Shown here: positions 1 to 7,922 of the stretch, piece by piece
How the letters are laid out: every line of letters begins with the position of its first letter
Numbering within the stretch: position 1 is the stretch's first letter
NCBI GenBank assembly: GCA_003586005.1
Contig: NSKI01000023.1
Location: forward strand, 1 to 36,496
Direction: 5' to 3'
Length of the DNA stretch: 36,496 nucleotides
Source of the DNA: Haloplasmatales bacterium 4B
GTDB taxonomy: Bacteria > Bacillota_I > Bacilli_A > Haloplasmatales > Haloplasmataceae
Program-made: the position numbers and the translations under genes
Notes under the pieces: model-generated
Database searches by the model: none
What the model saw: only the letters and a program-made list of their open reading frames with translations
Told to the model about the DNA's origin: nothing

Positions 1-90
1 GATTATATTAACTGGTACAATAACATAAGAGTCCATGGAAGTTTAAATTATTTATCACCAGTTGAATATAGAAGAGGAATGTCTATATAA
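1..90 (+). CDS. IS3-family transposase (OrfB), C-terminal end only, cut by window edge
   Basis: The first 30 codons, read from base 1 to a TAA at 88-90, give the typical C-terminus of an IS3/IS150-group OrfB integrase. The tail runs DYINWYNN, then RVHGSLNYLSPVEYR, which matches the family signature YI.YYN..R.H..L...SP..YR. The catalytic DDE residues lie to the left, outside the window. The right end of the insertion sequence should lie within the next 20-40 bases, where a minus-strand radical SAM gene is cut off. This is one of only two plus-strand genes I can support. The family call is strong; whether the element is complete cannot be seen. Confidence 0.85.
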   Translation, partial: DYINWYNNIRVHGSLNYLSPVEYRRGMSI

Positions 91-388
91 AAATTGTTTT
101 AAAAAGTGTTGCCATTCCAATACAAGGAAATCCCATGTTCTTTATTGTATCAATAAAAAGTTTTAACTGTATAAAATTTGTTGAAAAGCACACATTAAAC
201 CCGATTATATTTGGTTTCAAATCTTCAATTTTCTCATAATATTGATCAATACGCATATTATATAGACTGTACACATTTATCTTATTATTCTTCAGTATTG
301 AATGAATAATAGAATTAATAGGATCAGAATTCAAATTTCGTTGAAGAATTAAATTATGAGCACTTAATAACAAAACATTTTTTTCCAT
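83..388 (-). pseudogene. N-terminal fragment of a cobalamin-binding radical SAM protein, truncated by an IS
   Basis: From an ATG at 388 the fragment reads MEKNVLLLSAHNLILQRN and continues to about residue 95. It contains KPNIIGFNVCFSTNF and IKNMGFPCIG, the pattern of the Rossmann-like B12-binding domain at the start of class B radical SAM enzymes (usual form PDIVGISVxxSTN...PxIxxGG). The frame then runs into IS3 sequence and stops at 83, so the CxxxCxxC radical SAM core is missing. It is the last gene in a minus-strand run after the carrier protein and the methyltransferase, and was probably part of the same pathway. The fold call comes from pattern recognition alone, and no function survives. 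Confidence 0.6.
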
Positions 389-501
389 ACACAAACTTGA
401 ATATTATATTTAGGTTAAAGTAATAGACAACCTTTAAGTCCATTTTATTTATCTATCAATAAAATTTATATTCTTAACTATTTTGCGAAAGCCTTACCTT
501 T

Positions 502-1299
502 TTATTTCACCGCAATAAACGTACCATATTCTTTAGGGATTTCAATTATTCCAGCAGCATTCTTTTGCGTTTCGTAAAAATCTATCATTTTAGTTTTTTG
601 ACTTTCACTTAAACCTTTCATGGATGTCATTGAATATATATATTCCACCAAATCATTAGATTCTGATATTTCTAACTTGTCATAATATTCCTTGCGTTGG
701 ACATTTGCAAAGTACCTACGAAGCTGCTCATCACCATTCTGAAGTGTAAACGAAACATTAGTTTTGTTTTCAGTAACAAGGTGTAACTCTTTTAATGTAT
801 CGAATATAAATTTTGTTAAACCATTTTCGCCGAAAGTCGCTGTATAAAATTTACCACCCTTCTTTAATACTCTGTATACTTCACACAGCGCTTTGTCTAT
901 GTTAGGTACATGATATAGCATTGAGTTTGCTATTATTATATCAAATGTATCATTATCATATGGTATATCTTGAATATCAATCTTTTTTATATTCACAGGC
1001 GATTTTGCATATTCATTTCGCAAATATTCGACCATTCCATCAGAAAAATCAGACAAAACAAGTTTAAACTCAGGAACTATATCACTAATGTGATTTTTCC
1101 ACAAATCGCCTTTTCCACTACCTAGTTCTAAAATACTGCACTCCGTTGGAAAATTATATTGTTCATATAGCCATGACGTAAAACCTTTTTTATTTACACT
1201 ATATTTTTCATGTAAGTTTTTGCGTTCATTCAACGCCAACACATTCTCATATTGCTTCTCTACGTATTCACTTTCTCTCATCTTTTTATAATCTAACAT
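502..1299 (-). CDS. Class I SAM-dependent methyltransferase (Methyltransf_11/UbiE-like)
   Basis: This is a 265-residue soluble protein. Motif I is ILELGSGKGDLW at about residues 56-67, binding S-adenosylmethionine. A motif II-like acidic stretch (LVLSDFSDGMVEYL) follows, then DIQDIPYDNDTFDIIIANSMLYHV, the usual motif III/IV region of small-molecule methyltransferases. YRVLKKGGKFY is the typical post-motif strand. The position downstream of an acyl carrier protein and upstream of a truncated B12-radical SAM gene suggests it modifies a carrier-bound or freed metabolite, but the substrate is unknown. No clear ribosome binding site precedes the ATG at 1299; the in-frame ATG seven codons later (MRESEYVEKQYE) is a possible alternative start. 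The family call is firm; the role is inferred. Confidence 0.85.
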   Translation of the reverse strand: MLDYKKMRESEYVEKQYENVLALNERKNLHEKYSVNKKGFTSWLYEQYNFPTECSILELGSGKGDLWKNHISDIVPEFKLVLSDFSDGMVEYLRNEYAKSPVNIKKIDIQDIPYDNDTFDIIIANSMLYHVPNIDKALCEVYRVLKKGGKFYTATFGENGLTKFIFDTLKELHLVTENKTNVSFTLQNGDEQLRRYFANVQRKEYYDKLEISESNDLVEYIYSMTSMKGLSESQKTKMIDFYETQKNAAGIIEIPKEYGTFIAVK

Positions 1300-1394
1300 T
1301 TTTACAGCACATATTGACTAAAGAAATATCTTTTTTCAATACTTTCCTTTCATTCATAATTTGCAAATTTATAACTCACCACTATATACTTTTA

Positions 1395-1655
1395 CTAATT
1401 TAATTTCTCTACTTTTTTTATAACAATTTCATATAAATTTTTAAATATCTTTATATGTTCAAAATCCATGTCTGATACATCAAACTCAATACCAAACTCT
1501 GATTCGATTTCCATTATAAGTGATACAAACTCAAGAGATGAAAATCCTCTATCTAATACTAAATCAGTATTATCTTCAATTTCGGTTACCCCTCCTTCCT
1601 CTGTATATTTGTTTATAATATCAAATAATTTTATCTTTTCTATTTTTTGATTCAT
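1395..1655 (-). CDS. Acyl carrier protein (phosphopantetheine-binding)
   Basis: This 86-residue protein has the four-helix carrier-protein pattern. RGFSSLEFVSLIMEIESEF corresponds to the canonical (L/F)G.DSL.....I...E..F motif, so Ser40 should carry the 4'-phosphopantetheine arm. The usual Asp before that Ser is Ser here, a tolerated variant. The start at 1655 is chosen because a perfect AAGGAGG lies 12 bases upstream; a longer frame opens at a TTG (1694) but has no ribosome binding site. The gene lies 95 bases upstream of the methyltransferase on the same strand. It is more likely a dedicated carrier of a secondary pathway than the fatty-acid ACP, because no fab genes are near and its pathway neighbour is disrupted. 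Confidence 0.8.
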   Translation of the reverse strand: MNQKIEKIKLFDIINKYTEEGGVTEIEDNTDLVLDRGFSSLEFVSLIMEIESEFGIEFDVSDMDFEHIKIFKNLYEIVIKKVEKLN

Positions 1656-1760
1656 TATATTCAAATCCTCCTTTTTTATTAGACAAATGGTCAATAATTT
1701 CTAACTTAATATAGGATGAGTTCTATATATTTTATAAAATAATAATTAAATATATCATAA

Positions 1761-1970
1761 TTATCTACCTAATGTAATTCTACATCCCTTCAAATTTTGA
1801 CGTTCTTCCATCTCATTCACTATTATTTCATTTAAAACGGATGAAAACTTATCAAATCCAGTAGGATATTTAATAATATATGCATTTATGTTTTTTATTC
1901 CCTGTAATAAATTAACCATAACTCTCTTAGCATCAATAATTTTGTTTCTTCCGGTTTTATTATATTCCAC
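1761..1970 (-). CDS. Small hypothetical protein upstream of the carrier protein
   Basis: I do not recognise this 69-residue frame. It starts at a GTG (1970) preceded by an AT-rich stretch without a clear ribosome binding site, and ends NLKGCRITLGR. It is basic at both ends, has no membrane segment, and contains a single Cys ten residues from... the C-terminal region, within the last seven residues. It is the most upstream member of the run that continues with the carrier protein, methyltransferase and broken radical SAM gene. It could be a pathway component, a peptide substrate, or the tail of a decayed gene; an in-frame TGA lies only five codons before the start. Confidence that it is translated is low. 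Confidence 0.3.
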   Translation of the reverse strand: MEYNKTGRNKIIDAKRVMVNLLQGIKNINAYIIKYPTGFDKFSSVLNEIIVNEMEERQNLKGCRITLGR

Positions 1971-2419
1971 TTTAAAAAAATATCAATATATCTGAAATAA
2001 TATATCTACAACATTTTATAAATCACATTAAAAGACAACAAATTTTTTTAACATTTCTACTCGAGTTACATCTCTAATTCACCCTAAAAAGTTACATAAA
2101 TTTACACAAACTACTTGACAAGCTCTAGAAAACGGTAGTGCTGTTTAAGGGATTCTGTTGTAAATACTTTTAATTCTTCTTGTTAAAAAATCACTTACTT
2201 CAGCATTAGGAAAACTGTTTCAATTATACATATATCGTTTTCTTTTAATAACGATGATATTAGTTTTTTTCTTTATTAATTATTTATTGTTGGTCAAAAG
2301 TTTGTATTGACGTATTAATTATATTTAACTCTATCTCTTTCTCTATCTATATCTCTGGTGGGAGAATGTCGGACATTTGTCCTATTAATTTTTTAGATTC
2401 GTTTTTTCAATTTTCTTAC
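1971..2419. other. AT-rich intergenic stretch, no gene seen
   Basis: I see no supportable gene here. Apart from AT runs the notable piece is at about 2359-2385, a slightly GC-richer segment containing GTCGGACATTTGTCC. It resembles the tips of some insertion sequences and is probably more transposon debris adjoining the orfA fossil on its right. Confidence 0.4.
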
Positions 2420-2700
2420 GATATAATTAGTATTAGATTACCTTAAACAGTGATCCTTCACCATTTAAATAATCATGAATAGCTGTAATCTTTAACTGTT
2501 TTGAATATTACTTATTTCTATGTTTATCATCAACTGCTTTTCTCCTAATGCATGCCCTAATTGGGCATATGATTTAAAACCGTTATTATACCTTAATTGC
2601 TTTTAGCTTCACTTCTTTACTATATTTAGCTTTTCTTTCCATAAGAAAAGATTCCCTTTCTGTATTAGTACAATTTATTTTTTTGTACTGTCTACTTAAA
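2420..2700 (-). pseudogene. Decayed IS3-family orfA and IS end
   Basis: Read on the minus strand, the stretch after 2700 opens with an IS-end-like sequence (TAGACAGTACA). It then gives MERKAKYSKEVKLKAIKV, followed after stops and frameshifts by SYAQLGHALGEKQL and by KITAIHDYLNGEGSLF. The R/KxKYSxExKLxAIKxYLxGxGS pattern is the N-terminal helix-turn-helix region of IS3/IS150-type OrfA, seen here in disordered pieces. No frame is open beyond about 20 residues. It belongs to the same broad family as the transposase end at position 1, but I cannot show it is the same element. The family is moderately supported and the limits are approximate. Confidence 0.45.
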
Positions 2701-2715
2701 GGGATCATATTAAAA

Positions 2716-3081
2716 TCAATAGCTTTTTTCTCTATCATTAAACAACTTTTTCCCATCTTTTATTACTAATATCAATGTATTCAAAGAAGCGAAAATTATT
2801 AATACACTTACCATTAAATAAACAATTTTAGCACCTAAATTACTTAACACTGGTGCTAAAAAAACAAAAAAAAGACTCATACCTATTAATAAAACAAATT
2901 CAACAATCTCCATAAAATAAGAAATTCTTTTCCATTTTGTTTTTTTATATAAAACATTAACAACAACGGCATAAAGACCTACTATAATTAAATACCATAA
3001 ATCTATATTAGTCAAAAAAATATTAGATATTTGTCGAATGAATAATCCAAATGCTAGAAAAGCCAATGTCAAATCCCTCAT
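2716..3081 (-). CDS. Small integral membrane protein, four predicted helices, function unknown
   Basis: This is a 121-residue hydrophobic protein of no recognisable family. Four membrane segments are visible at about residues 7-23, 29-45, 56-79 and 86-107. Short basic loops lie between them (KKTKWKR at about 46-52) and the tail is highly charged (KDGKKLFNDREKSY), so the C-terminus is probably cytoplasmic. The ATG at 3081 follows a perfect AAGGAGG spaced six bases away and a good promoter, so the gene looks intact and expressed although it sits among transposon fossils. No neighbour suggests a role. Confidence 0.65.
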   Translation of the reverse strand: MRDLTLAFLAFGLFIRQISNIFLTNIDLWYLIIVGLYAVVVNVLYKKTKWKRISYFMEIVEFVLLIGMSLFFVFLAPVLSNLGAKIVYLMVSVLIIFASLNTLILVIKDGKKLFNDREKSY

Positions 3082-3101
3082 AAACTCCTCCTTTTTTTCT
3101 T

Positions 3102-3130
3102 ATTATATCTCTTAAAAATATATTAAACAA
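3102..3130 (-). promoter_or_regulatory. Sigma-70-type promoter of the membrane-protein gene
   Basis: On the minus strand TTGTTT (3130-3125) and TATAAT (3107-3102) are separated by exactly 17 bases, about 20 bases upstream of the gene's AAGGAGG. The -35 box overlaps one arm of an inverted repeat. Confidence 0.6.
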
Positions 3131-3184
3131 CCTAGAAGAAGTAAAAATTTTCAGCATTTGTAAAATTTTACACCTATCTAGGTT
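3129..3184. repeat. Two-part inverted repeat overlapping a -35 box
   Basis: AACCTAGA (3129-3136) pairs with TCTAGGTT (3177-3184). Inside it, GTAAAAATTTT pairs imperfectly with AAAATTTTAC around CAGCATTTGT. One arm overlaps the -35 box of the membrane-protein promoter, so it could be an operator. It could also be a hairpin terminator of whatever once lay to the right. Confidence 0.45.
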
Positions 3185-3191
3185 TACCCCT

Positions 3192-3300
3192 TTACTTCAT
3201 TATAGTAATATTTGGTAAACCACCCGTTAAACGAGATAATTCATCGTTAGAGAACGTATACGTAACTCCTTTAGTATTTAGTGCTTCTTCATAAGCAGAA
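3192..3300 (-). pseudogene. Possible C-terminal scrap of an arginine-deiminase-like protein
   Basis: The minus strand reads EALNTKGVTYTF, then SNDELSRLTGGLPNITIMK and a stop at 3192. This resembles the very end of arginine deiminases (A...L...GV....F...ELSRG.GG..CM.M). The catalytic Cys expected after the GG pair is missing, and nothing upstream is open. The piece is short, so the match may be coincidental. Confidence 0.25.
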
Positions 3301-3499
3301 ACGAATTATGTATAATATAATATGGTTTTTATTCATATTTTCCTAATATTTTCAATCATTTTCTATATTGTCAATAGATGAGTTAATAATTTTATATCAT
3401 TTTAAAAATATAAATAAAACTTTTTTAGTATTTTTAATAATAGACCTCCATTTATTTCTTCGTAAGGCTCATTCTAAAATGAAATTCAATTAAAAAAGT

Positions 3500-3986
3500 C
3501 CATAGTGGATTATTCTGTTTTATGATTAATTTGCGAAAAAAACATACATTTTATAACTAAATACATTAATAACGAATAATTCACCATGTTTTGAATATAG
3601 TTTAACGTCTTCTTTCCAATCAACCTGAGCTTGTTTTCCAGGTGGAGTTTCATATCTAACTAATGATTTGTTGGTGCCATTTTTTTATTTAATTTGTTTT
3701 TGTTTATATATATTTGGAATAGTTTGAATAAGTTCCAATATCAGTATATTTATCTACTAAATATTCATAAATTTCCTTTTTATTAATACCTGTAATAGAT
3801 AGTTTATCTTTAATTTCATTAAAAATAAATATCTAGTTTTGATGGCTTATTTCTTTTTTTAGGCCTTCCTTTGTAGTACTTTTTAACAGTTCTATAATCA
3901 CAATTATATTTTCTAGCTAATTCTTCAAAGTTTGGTTTCATATTTAATCCTCTAAATAAATGTAGTTCACTTAATAATGTAATCAT
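3500..3986 (-). pseudogene. istA: IS21-family transposase istA, N-terminal part, frameshifted
   Basis: An ATG at 3986, spaced six bases from TAGGAGG, opens MITLLSELHLFRGLNMKPN and then FEELARKYNCDYRTVKKYYK, the helix-turn-helix start of IstA. The frame closes at a TAA after about 55 codons. A shifted frame continues (NEIKDKLSITGINKKEIYEY) and, after another break, reads RYETPPGKQAQVDWKEDVK, the hallmark ET.PG..AQVDWGE segment that leads to the first catalytic Asp. It decays beyond about 3500, and no istB is seen. Repeated AATGTNG-like motifs near 4020-4060 and 4070 may be the left terminal repeats of this element. Confidence 0.8.
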
Positions 3987-4303
3987 TTTATATACCTCCT
4001 AAGAATAGTATATCAAAAAGGAATGTAGGAAAAGCGACATTTTTATATTCCACTTTTTTTACATTCTTATATTACCATTTACAACTACTTAAAGAACGTT
4101 CTAAACTAAATATTAAAGATTATAAAAGAGTATACTGCTTCAAATATTTTTTCAATTATATTATATTATAAAAGTATAAATACCAAAATTATTATTATAT
4201 CATTTCTTGTTCTTTTCACATTTCGTCATCTAATATGACTTAACAAATCATAAATGATATAATTAAACAAACTAATTAAATTCTAGAGTGAAGGTAATTA
4301 ATT

Positions 4304-5263
4304 ATGAAAAGTTCAAATAAACATAATAATTATGATAATATAATCATATACCAATATTTTTTAAATTATTCTGATAATCTTAAAGATCTTTGTGATTTAG
4401 AAATGAAATCTATCTTTGGATTCATTCCAAGAAATAAATTCTTTACAACATCAATTTATATTGATCCATCAAGAAGTATATTTATTAAAGGTTGCTTAGC
4501 TATTCTTTATCTAGAAAACAGTTTAGAAGACTTAGAAAGAGCAATTAGAAATGATCAATTATTTTATGAAGACTATAAAATTCGTTTTATTAAATTAGAT
4601 GATGATGTGAAATACGAAGATAGACTAAAAGCACTAAGAGCGATTGGGTTTGCGATAGAAGGTAATTTTGCACTTCATAACCCTAGTATTAAATTAGCAT
4701 TAACCAAAATAAACAAAAAATGGATCTTTGGTCATTATATAAAAAATGATAGTACATGGATTGATCGAAAACAAAAACCATTTAACTATTCATATGCTCT
4801 TGATAATAAAATAGCAAAAACTCTAATTAACATAGCAATTGGAAACAATTTTAATTTAAATGTCGTTGACCCTTGCTGTGGAATTGGTACTGTAATAATT
4901 GAAGGTCGCTATATGGGTGTCGATATTAAAGGTTTTGATGTAAATCAAAATGTAGTTAATAAGTGTAATAAAAATCTTAAATTTTTTGGATTTAATGATA
5001 ATGTTAAAAATAAAAATATACTTGATATAACAAATCTTTATGATGTAGCTATTGTAGATTTACCATATGGTAAATTTTCTAAAACATCATTAAAGGAACA
5101 AACATTAATTATTAAAAAAACAAAACAAATTGCTAGAAAAGCAATTATTGTTTCGATGGATGATATGAGTGAATTAATTAATGCATGTGGTTTTACCATT
5201 ATCGAAAAATGTTTTGTACAAAAAAGAGATAAATTTAGTCGATATATTACAAATTGCTACTAG
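4304..5263 (+). CDS. Trm11-like RNA (guanine-N2) methylase, THUMP/UPF0020 type
   Basis: This 319-residue protein has the layout of the TRM11/UPF0020 RNA methylases. An N-terminal half of about 150 residues probably includes a THUMP-like RNA-binding domain. The linker RKQKPFNYSYALDNKIAKTL is the typical R..PF..S..L..K.A..L stretch. A Rossmann core follows with motif I VVDPCCGIGTVIIEG (about 187-201) and motif IV DLPYG (252-256), the N/DPPY-type catalytic loop for transfer to an exocyclic amine. GTGAAGG lies upstream of the ATG. It probably modifies tRNA or rRNA at a guanine N2. The gene appears intact, stands alone on the plus strand between fossils, and is likely part of the chromosome rather than of a mobile element. 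Confidence 0.75.
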   Translation: MKSSNKHNNYDNIIIYQYFLNYSDNLKDLCDLEMKSIFGFIPRNKFFTTSIYIDPSRSIFIKGCLAILYLENSLEDLERAIRNDQLFYEDYKIRFIKLDDDVKYEDRLKALRAIGFAIEGNFALHNPSIKLALTKINKKWIFGHYIKNDSTWIDRKQKPFNYSYALDNKIAKTLINIAIGNNFNLNVVDPCCGIGTVIIEGRYMGVDIKGFDVNQNVVNKCNKNLKFFGFNDNVKNKNILDITNLYDVAIVDLPYGKFSKTSLKEQTLIIKKTKQIARKAIIVSMDDMSELINACGFTIIEKCFVQKRDKFSRYITNCY

Positions 5264-5292
5264 AGATTAAACTATCAAGAACTGCTATTTTT

Positions 5293-5442
5293 TCAGAAGT
5301 TTTTGTTGCATTTATGACTTTTAGCAATACTCCTAAAAACCAAAAGTATAGGTTTTCCGTTCTTACCTATTATTCTTGTTGGTACTACTAAAAACATTTT
5401 AAATAATAAATGATGTCCATCATCAATTAATAGATTCTTCAT
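5293..5442 (-). CDS. Possible 49-aa ORF, unknown
   Basis: A short minus-strand frame opens at an ATG (5442) eight bases after GAAGGATG and reads MKNLLIDDGHHLLFKMFL... to TGA at 5293. The central stretch VVPTRIIGKNGKPILLVF is hydrophobic with a glycine turn. I recognise no family. The good ribosome binding site is its only support, and it may be a gene fragment. Confidence 0.2.
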   Translation of the reverse strand: MKNLLIDDGHHLLFKMFLVVPTRIIGKNGKPILLVFRSIAKSHKCNKNF

Positions 5443-5970
5443 AACATTCACATCCTTCTATATTGTTTCAAAACTTATACAAATTGCGTCTTAATTGCTA
5501 TAAACCAATATTAATTATTAACCATTTGTCTATTGGACCTATATGACGGTCGTTTATTAATCTAATTACTGGTCATATTATATTACACTATTTAGCAATA
5601 CCTAATAGTAAAGATTTAGTAATACATATTTAGGGGAGTAATTTTTGAGTATTTTATCAAATTGATTCATTACATCTAATGGCTTTGTTGAGTCCTTTTT
5701 CTACAAATGCAAATAGGAAGCAACTTGGGATGGGTAATAAAAATTAAGTCCTGTTAACTAGTTATTGAAAAGATTAATATTTTAAATATACATATGTTAT
5801 GTTCTAGTTATGACAACTATTCTAACGCATAGGGATATAACAAAAAAAGGTTGTTTCCAACCTTGTTCATTGTTTTAACTTAATATAATTAATATGGTGG
5901 AGATGGGGTGTATATAACTATATTCCGCTACGATTAAAAAGAATGATATTTATATATCATCAGTCCATAT
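5443..5970. other. Intergenic region with gene debris
   Basis: No intact gene is visible. On the minus strand around 5590-5700 a short open piece reads KPLDVMNQFDKILKNYSPK before a stop. It looks protein-like but I cannot assign it. The terminator hairpin at 5842-5864 is the only other clear structure. Confidence 0.35.
5842..5864 (-). terminator. Rho-independent terminator
   Basis: AAGGTTG (5847-5853) pairs perfectly with CAACCTT (5858-5864) around a four-base loop. On the minus strand the stem is followed by TTTTTTT. It lies downstream of the toxin relic and the tau operon and is the first clear stop for transcripts from them. Confidence 0.65.
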
Positions 5971-6170
5971 TTAGAAAAAACCTTTATAATGTAAAACGGA
6001 GTTTATTACTCTTAGAATCACCACTTGTCTTTAGCTTTCTTTTACTACATAAAAGATTAAATATTTTTTAAAAGGTAACATTCTAATATCGGCTACTTTA
6101 TATTCTATATACTTAGTGTATACTCCTTTATTAGGAAATACTTCTAATTGTTCCACCTGAAGTATTCTTA
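5971..6170 (-). pseudogene. RelE/ParE-type toxin relic, no N-terminus, one internal stop
   Basis: One minus-strand frame reads LEVFPNKGVYTKYIEYKV, ADIRMLPFKKYLIFYVVKES, stop, RQVVILRVINSVLHYKGFF, stop. The segment IRMLPFKKYLIFYVV...VVILRVIN matches the C-terminal beta-sheet core of ParE/RelE toxins (iR.l....YlifY.v....v.IlrV.h). The N-terminal helices are absent, a TAA interrupts the frame at about 6031, and no antitoxin is visible beside it. It begins right behind the tauB stop. The fold is well supported by the pattern, and the gene is clearly dead. Confidence 0.6.
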
Positions 6171-6172
6171 CT

Positions 6173-6940
6173 TTATTCTTCTAATAGACTTAATATTTTT
6201 TCTTTAAGTTTTATGAACCCTTCTTCCTTTACTACACTCTCTTTAGGATTGTTAATTAATCTATTTGTATAGTCTATATCATAGCTCTTTACAATACTCT
6301 TTTCTCCTCTTCTCATAACATAAATCTTAGTTCCTAGCAATAAAGCTTCATCAATATCATGAGTTACAAATAAAATAGTGGAATTATTTTTGTTCCAAAG
6401 GTCTCTAATCATAATCTGCATTTTCTTTCTTGTGAAACTATCCAATGCACCAAATGGTTCATCCATTAAAATGACTTCAGGATTGTTGGCAAGCGTTCTA
6501 GCAATTGCGACTCTTTGTTTTTGCCCACCAGAAAGTTCAAATACTTTAGAATCTTTATATTCTTCTAATTCAACTTGAGACAAGTATTTATCACAGATAT
6601 TATTAATTTCTTTTTGGGAACGATTGTTTAATTTAGGACCAATTGCTACATTTTGAAAAACAGTATACCACGGAAATAGGTTAGGTTCTTGGAATACAAC
6701 GCCTCTTGATTTATCGGGTGTCTGTATTTCCTGATTATTCATATAAATATTTCCTTCATTAGGAATAATAAATCCTGCGATGGTTTTCAATAACGTACTT
6801 TTCCCACATCCAGAAGGACCTAAAATACAAATGAATTCATTTTTGTTTATATCTAAAGAAACATTATTAAGGGCTTTTATTGTTTCTTCATCCATATCAT
6901 AATTAACACTAATATTATCAATTTCAATTATTTTCTTCAT
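6173..6940 (-). CDS. tauB: Taurine/sulfonate ABC transporter, ATP-binding subunit
   Basis: This 255-residue ATPase, the normal length for TauB/SsuB, powers sulfonate import from the cytoplasmic face of the membrane. Walker A is GPSGCGKSTLL (about 42-52), the Q-loop is VVFQEPNLFPW, the signature is ELSGGQKQRVAIARTL, Walker B is VILMDEPFGALD and the H-loop is FVTHDIDEA. The Q-loop and D-loop forms are those of the nitrate/sulfonate/taurine subfamily. The ATG at 6940 follows TTTGGAAG and overlaps the end of tauA by 17 bases, so the two are translationally coupled. It is the last gene of the tauC-tauA-tauB operon. SsuB is the main alternative; the permease and binding protein favour taurine. Confidence 0.85.
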   Translation of the reverse strand: MKKIIEIDNISVNYDMDEETIKALNNVSLDINKNEFICILGPSGCGKSTLLKTIAGFIIPNEGNIYMNNQEIQTPDKSRGVVFQEPNLFPWYTVFQNVAIGPKLNNRSQKEINNICDKYLSQVELEEYKDSKVFELSGGQKQRVAIARTLANNPEVILMDEPFGALDSFTRKKMQIMIRDLWNKNNSTILFVTHDIDEALLLGTKIYVMRRGEKSIVKSYDIDYTNRLINNPKESVVKEEGFIKLKEKILSLLEE

Positions 6941-7922
6941 TAGTTACTTCCAAAGCATATGAGTTGTTAATAAATACACCTATTTCATCTCTTGAGATAA
7001 TTCTGTCAACAAAGTCTTGATCGAATAAGAAACTTGATTGTGAATACATAGTATCTATGTATCTATTGATGAATTCATCCCCTTGCATTTCTTCCAAACT
7101 TGTCCAAATAGATCCACTGACTTCGATTGTGATTTCATCTACATCTAGCTCTAATTCAGTGGCTAATTTATTTATCGCATCACTTTCATTTGTATTAAAA
7201 TATTCAAATGCTTCAACCATGCATTCGATGTATGTAGTAACTAATTCTGGATGTTTTTCAGCAAATGATGCTCTAGCTAATTCAATATTAGCAGTCATAT
7301 AACCTTTTTCAATCATATCTTCTGATGAAACTAATATGCTTCCACCATTATCAAGAATAGTTCCTAGAGCTGGTTGCCAAGTATAAGCTGCATCGATATC
7401 ACCACGTAACCAAGCAGCAGTTAGTTCACTAGTCTTCATATTTAATAATTCAACTTCATCTTCAATTCCTGCGTCTTTTAAGACGTTAAGTAAAATATAA
7501 TGCGCTGTAGAAACAAAAGTTGTCGCGATTTTCATTCCACTTAAATCTTCAACTGAATTAATATCTATGCTATCTCTTACAGCTAAGGCTTCAACCTCAC
7601 CTAAAGTTTCATGAATCCAAACAAGTTCAGCATCTAAGTTGCTTCCTAAGGCAACTAATCCATTTATATTTCCCATAGTAGCAAAATCGATATCTCCTGA
7701 AACAATGGCTTTATTTGCATCAACCCCTGAATCAAAAACAAAATAATTAACTTCATATCCTAAATCACCAAATTTTTCATCAAATAATCCCATCTGCTTA
7801 GCAAGCATTGCATCGTTAGGCACTTTTAATAAACCTAAGTTAACTTCTTGCTTATTTCCTTTACAACTTACTAATAATATTAATAAAGCGAGTAATAGCA
7901 AAACTTGTAATTTTCTCATCAT
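6924..7922 (-). CDS. tauA: Taurine/sulfonate ABC transporter, substrate-binding lipoprotein
   Basis: This is a binding protein of about 332 residues anchored outside the membrane. After MMRKLQ comes a hydrophobic signal and the lipobox LLVSC, so it should be lipidated at that Cys. The mature part is TauA-like: GDIDFATMGN, KIATTFVSTAHYILLNVL and WLRGDIDAAYTWQPAL match the segments that line the sulfonate site in TauA. The ATGs at 7922 and 7919 follow AAAGGA and overlap the tauC stop (ATGA), so I prefer them to the earlier in-frame start at 7937. The substrate, taurine or another aliphatic sulfonate, is inferred from these motifs and from the sulfur genes next door. Confidence 0.8.
   Translation of the reverse strand: MMRKLQVLLLLALLILLVSCKGNKQEVNLGLLKVPNDAMLAKQMGLFDEKFGDLGYEVNYFVFDSGVDANKAIVSGDIDFATMGNINGLVALGSNLDAELVWIHETLGEVEALAVRDSIDINSVEDLSGMKIATTFVSTAHYILLNVLKDAGIEDEVELLNMKTSELTAAWLRGDIDAAYTWQPALGTILDNGGSILVSSEDMIEKGYMTANIELARASFAEKHPELVTTYIECMVEAFEYFNTNESDAINKLATELELDVDEITIEVSGSIWTSLEEMQGDEFINRYIDTMYSQSSFLFDQDFVDRIISRDEIGVFINNSYALEVTNEENN

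Noticed and set aside
2359-4075. A single complete IS21 element between 2.36 and 4.08 kb
   Set aside because: An intact membrane-protein gene with its own promoter and an IS3 orfA relic lie inside, and istB is absent, so the ends cannot be paired with confidence.
5885-5935. tRNA-like start TGGTGGAGATGGGG on the plus strand
   Set aside because: It resembles the complement of a tRNA 3' end, but no T-loop, anticodon stem or matching acceptor arm follows.
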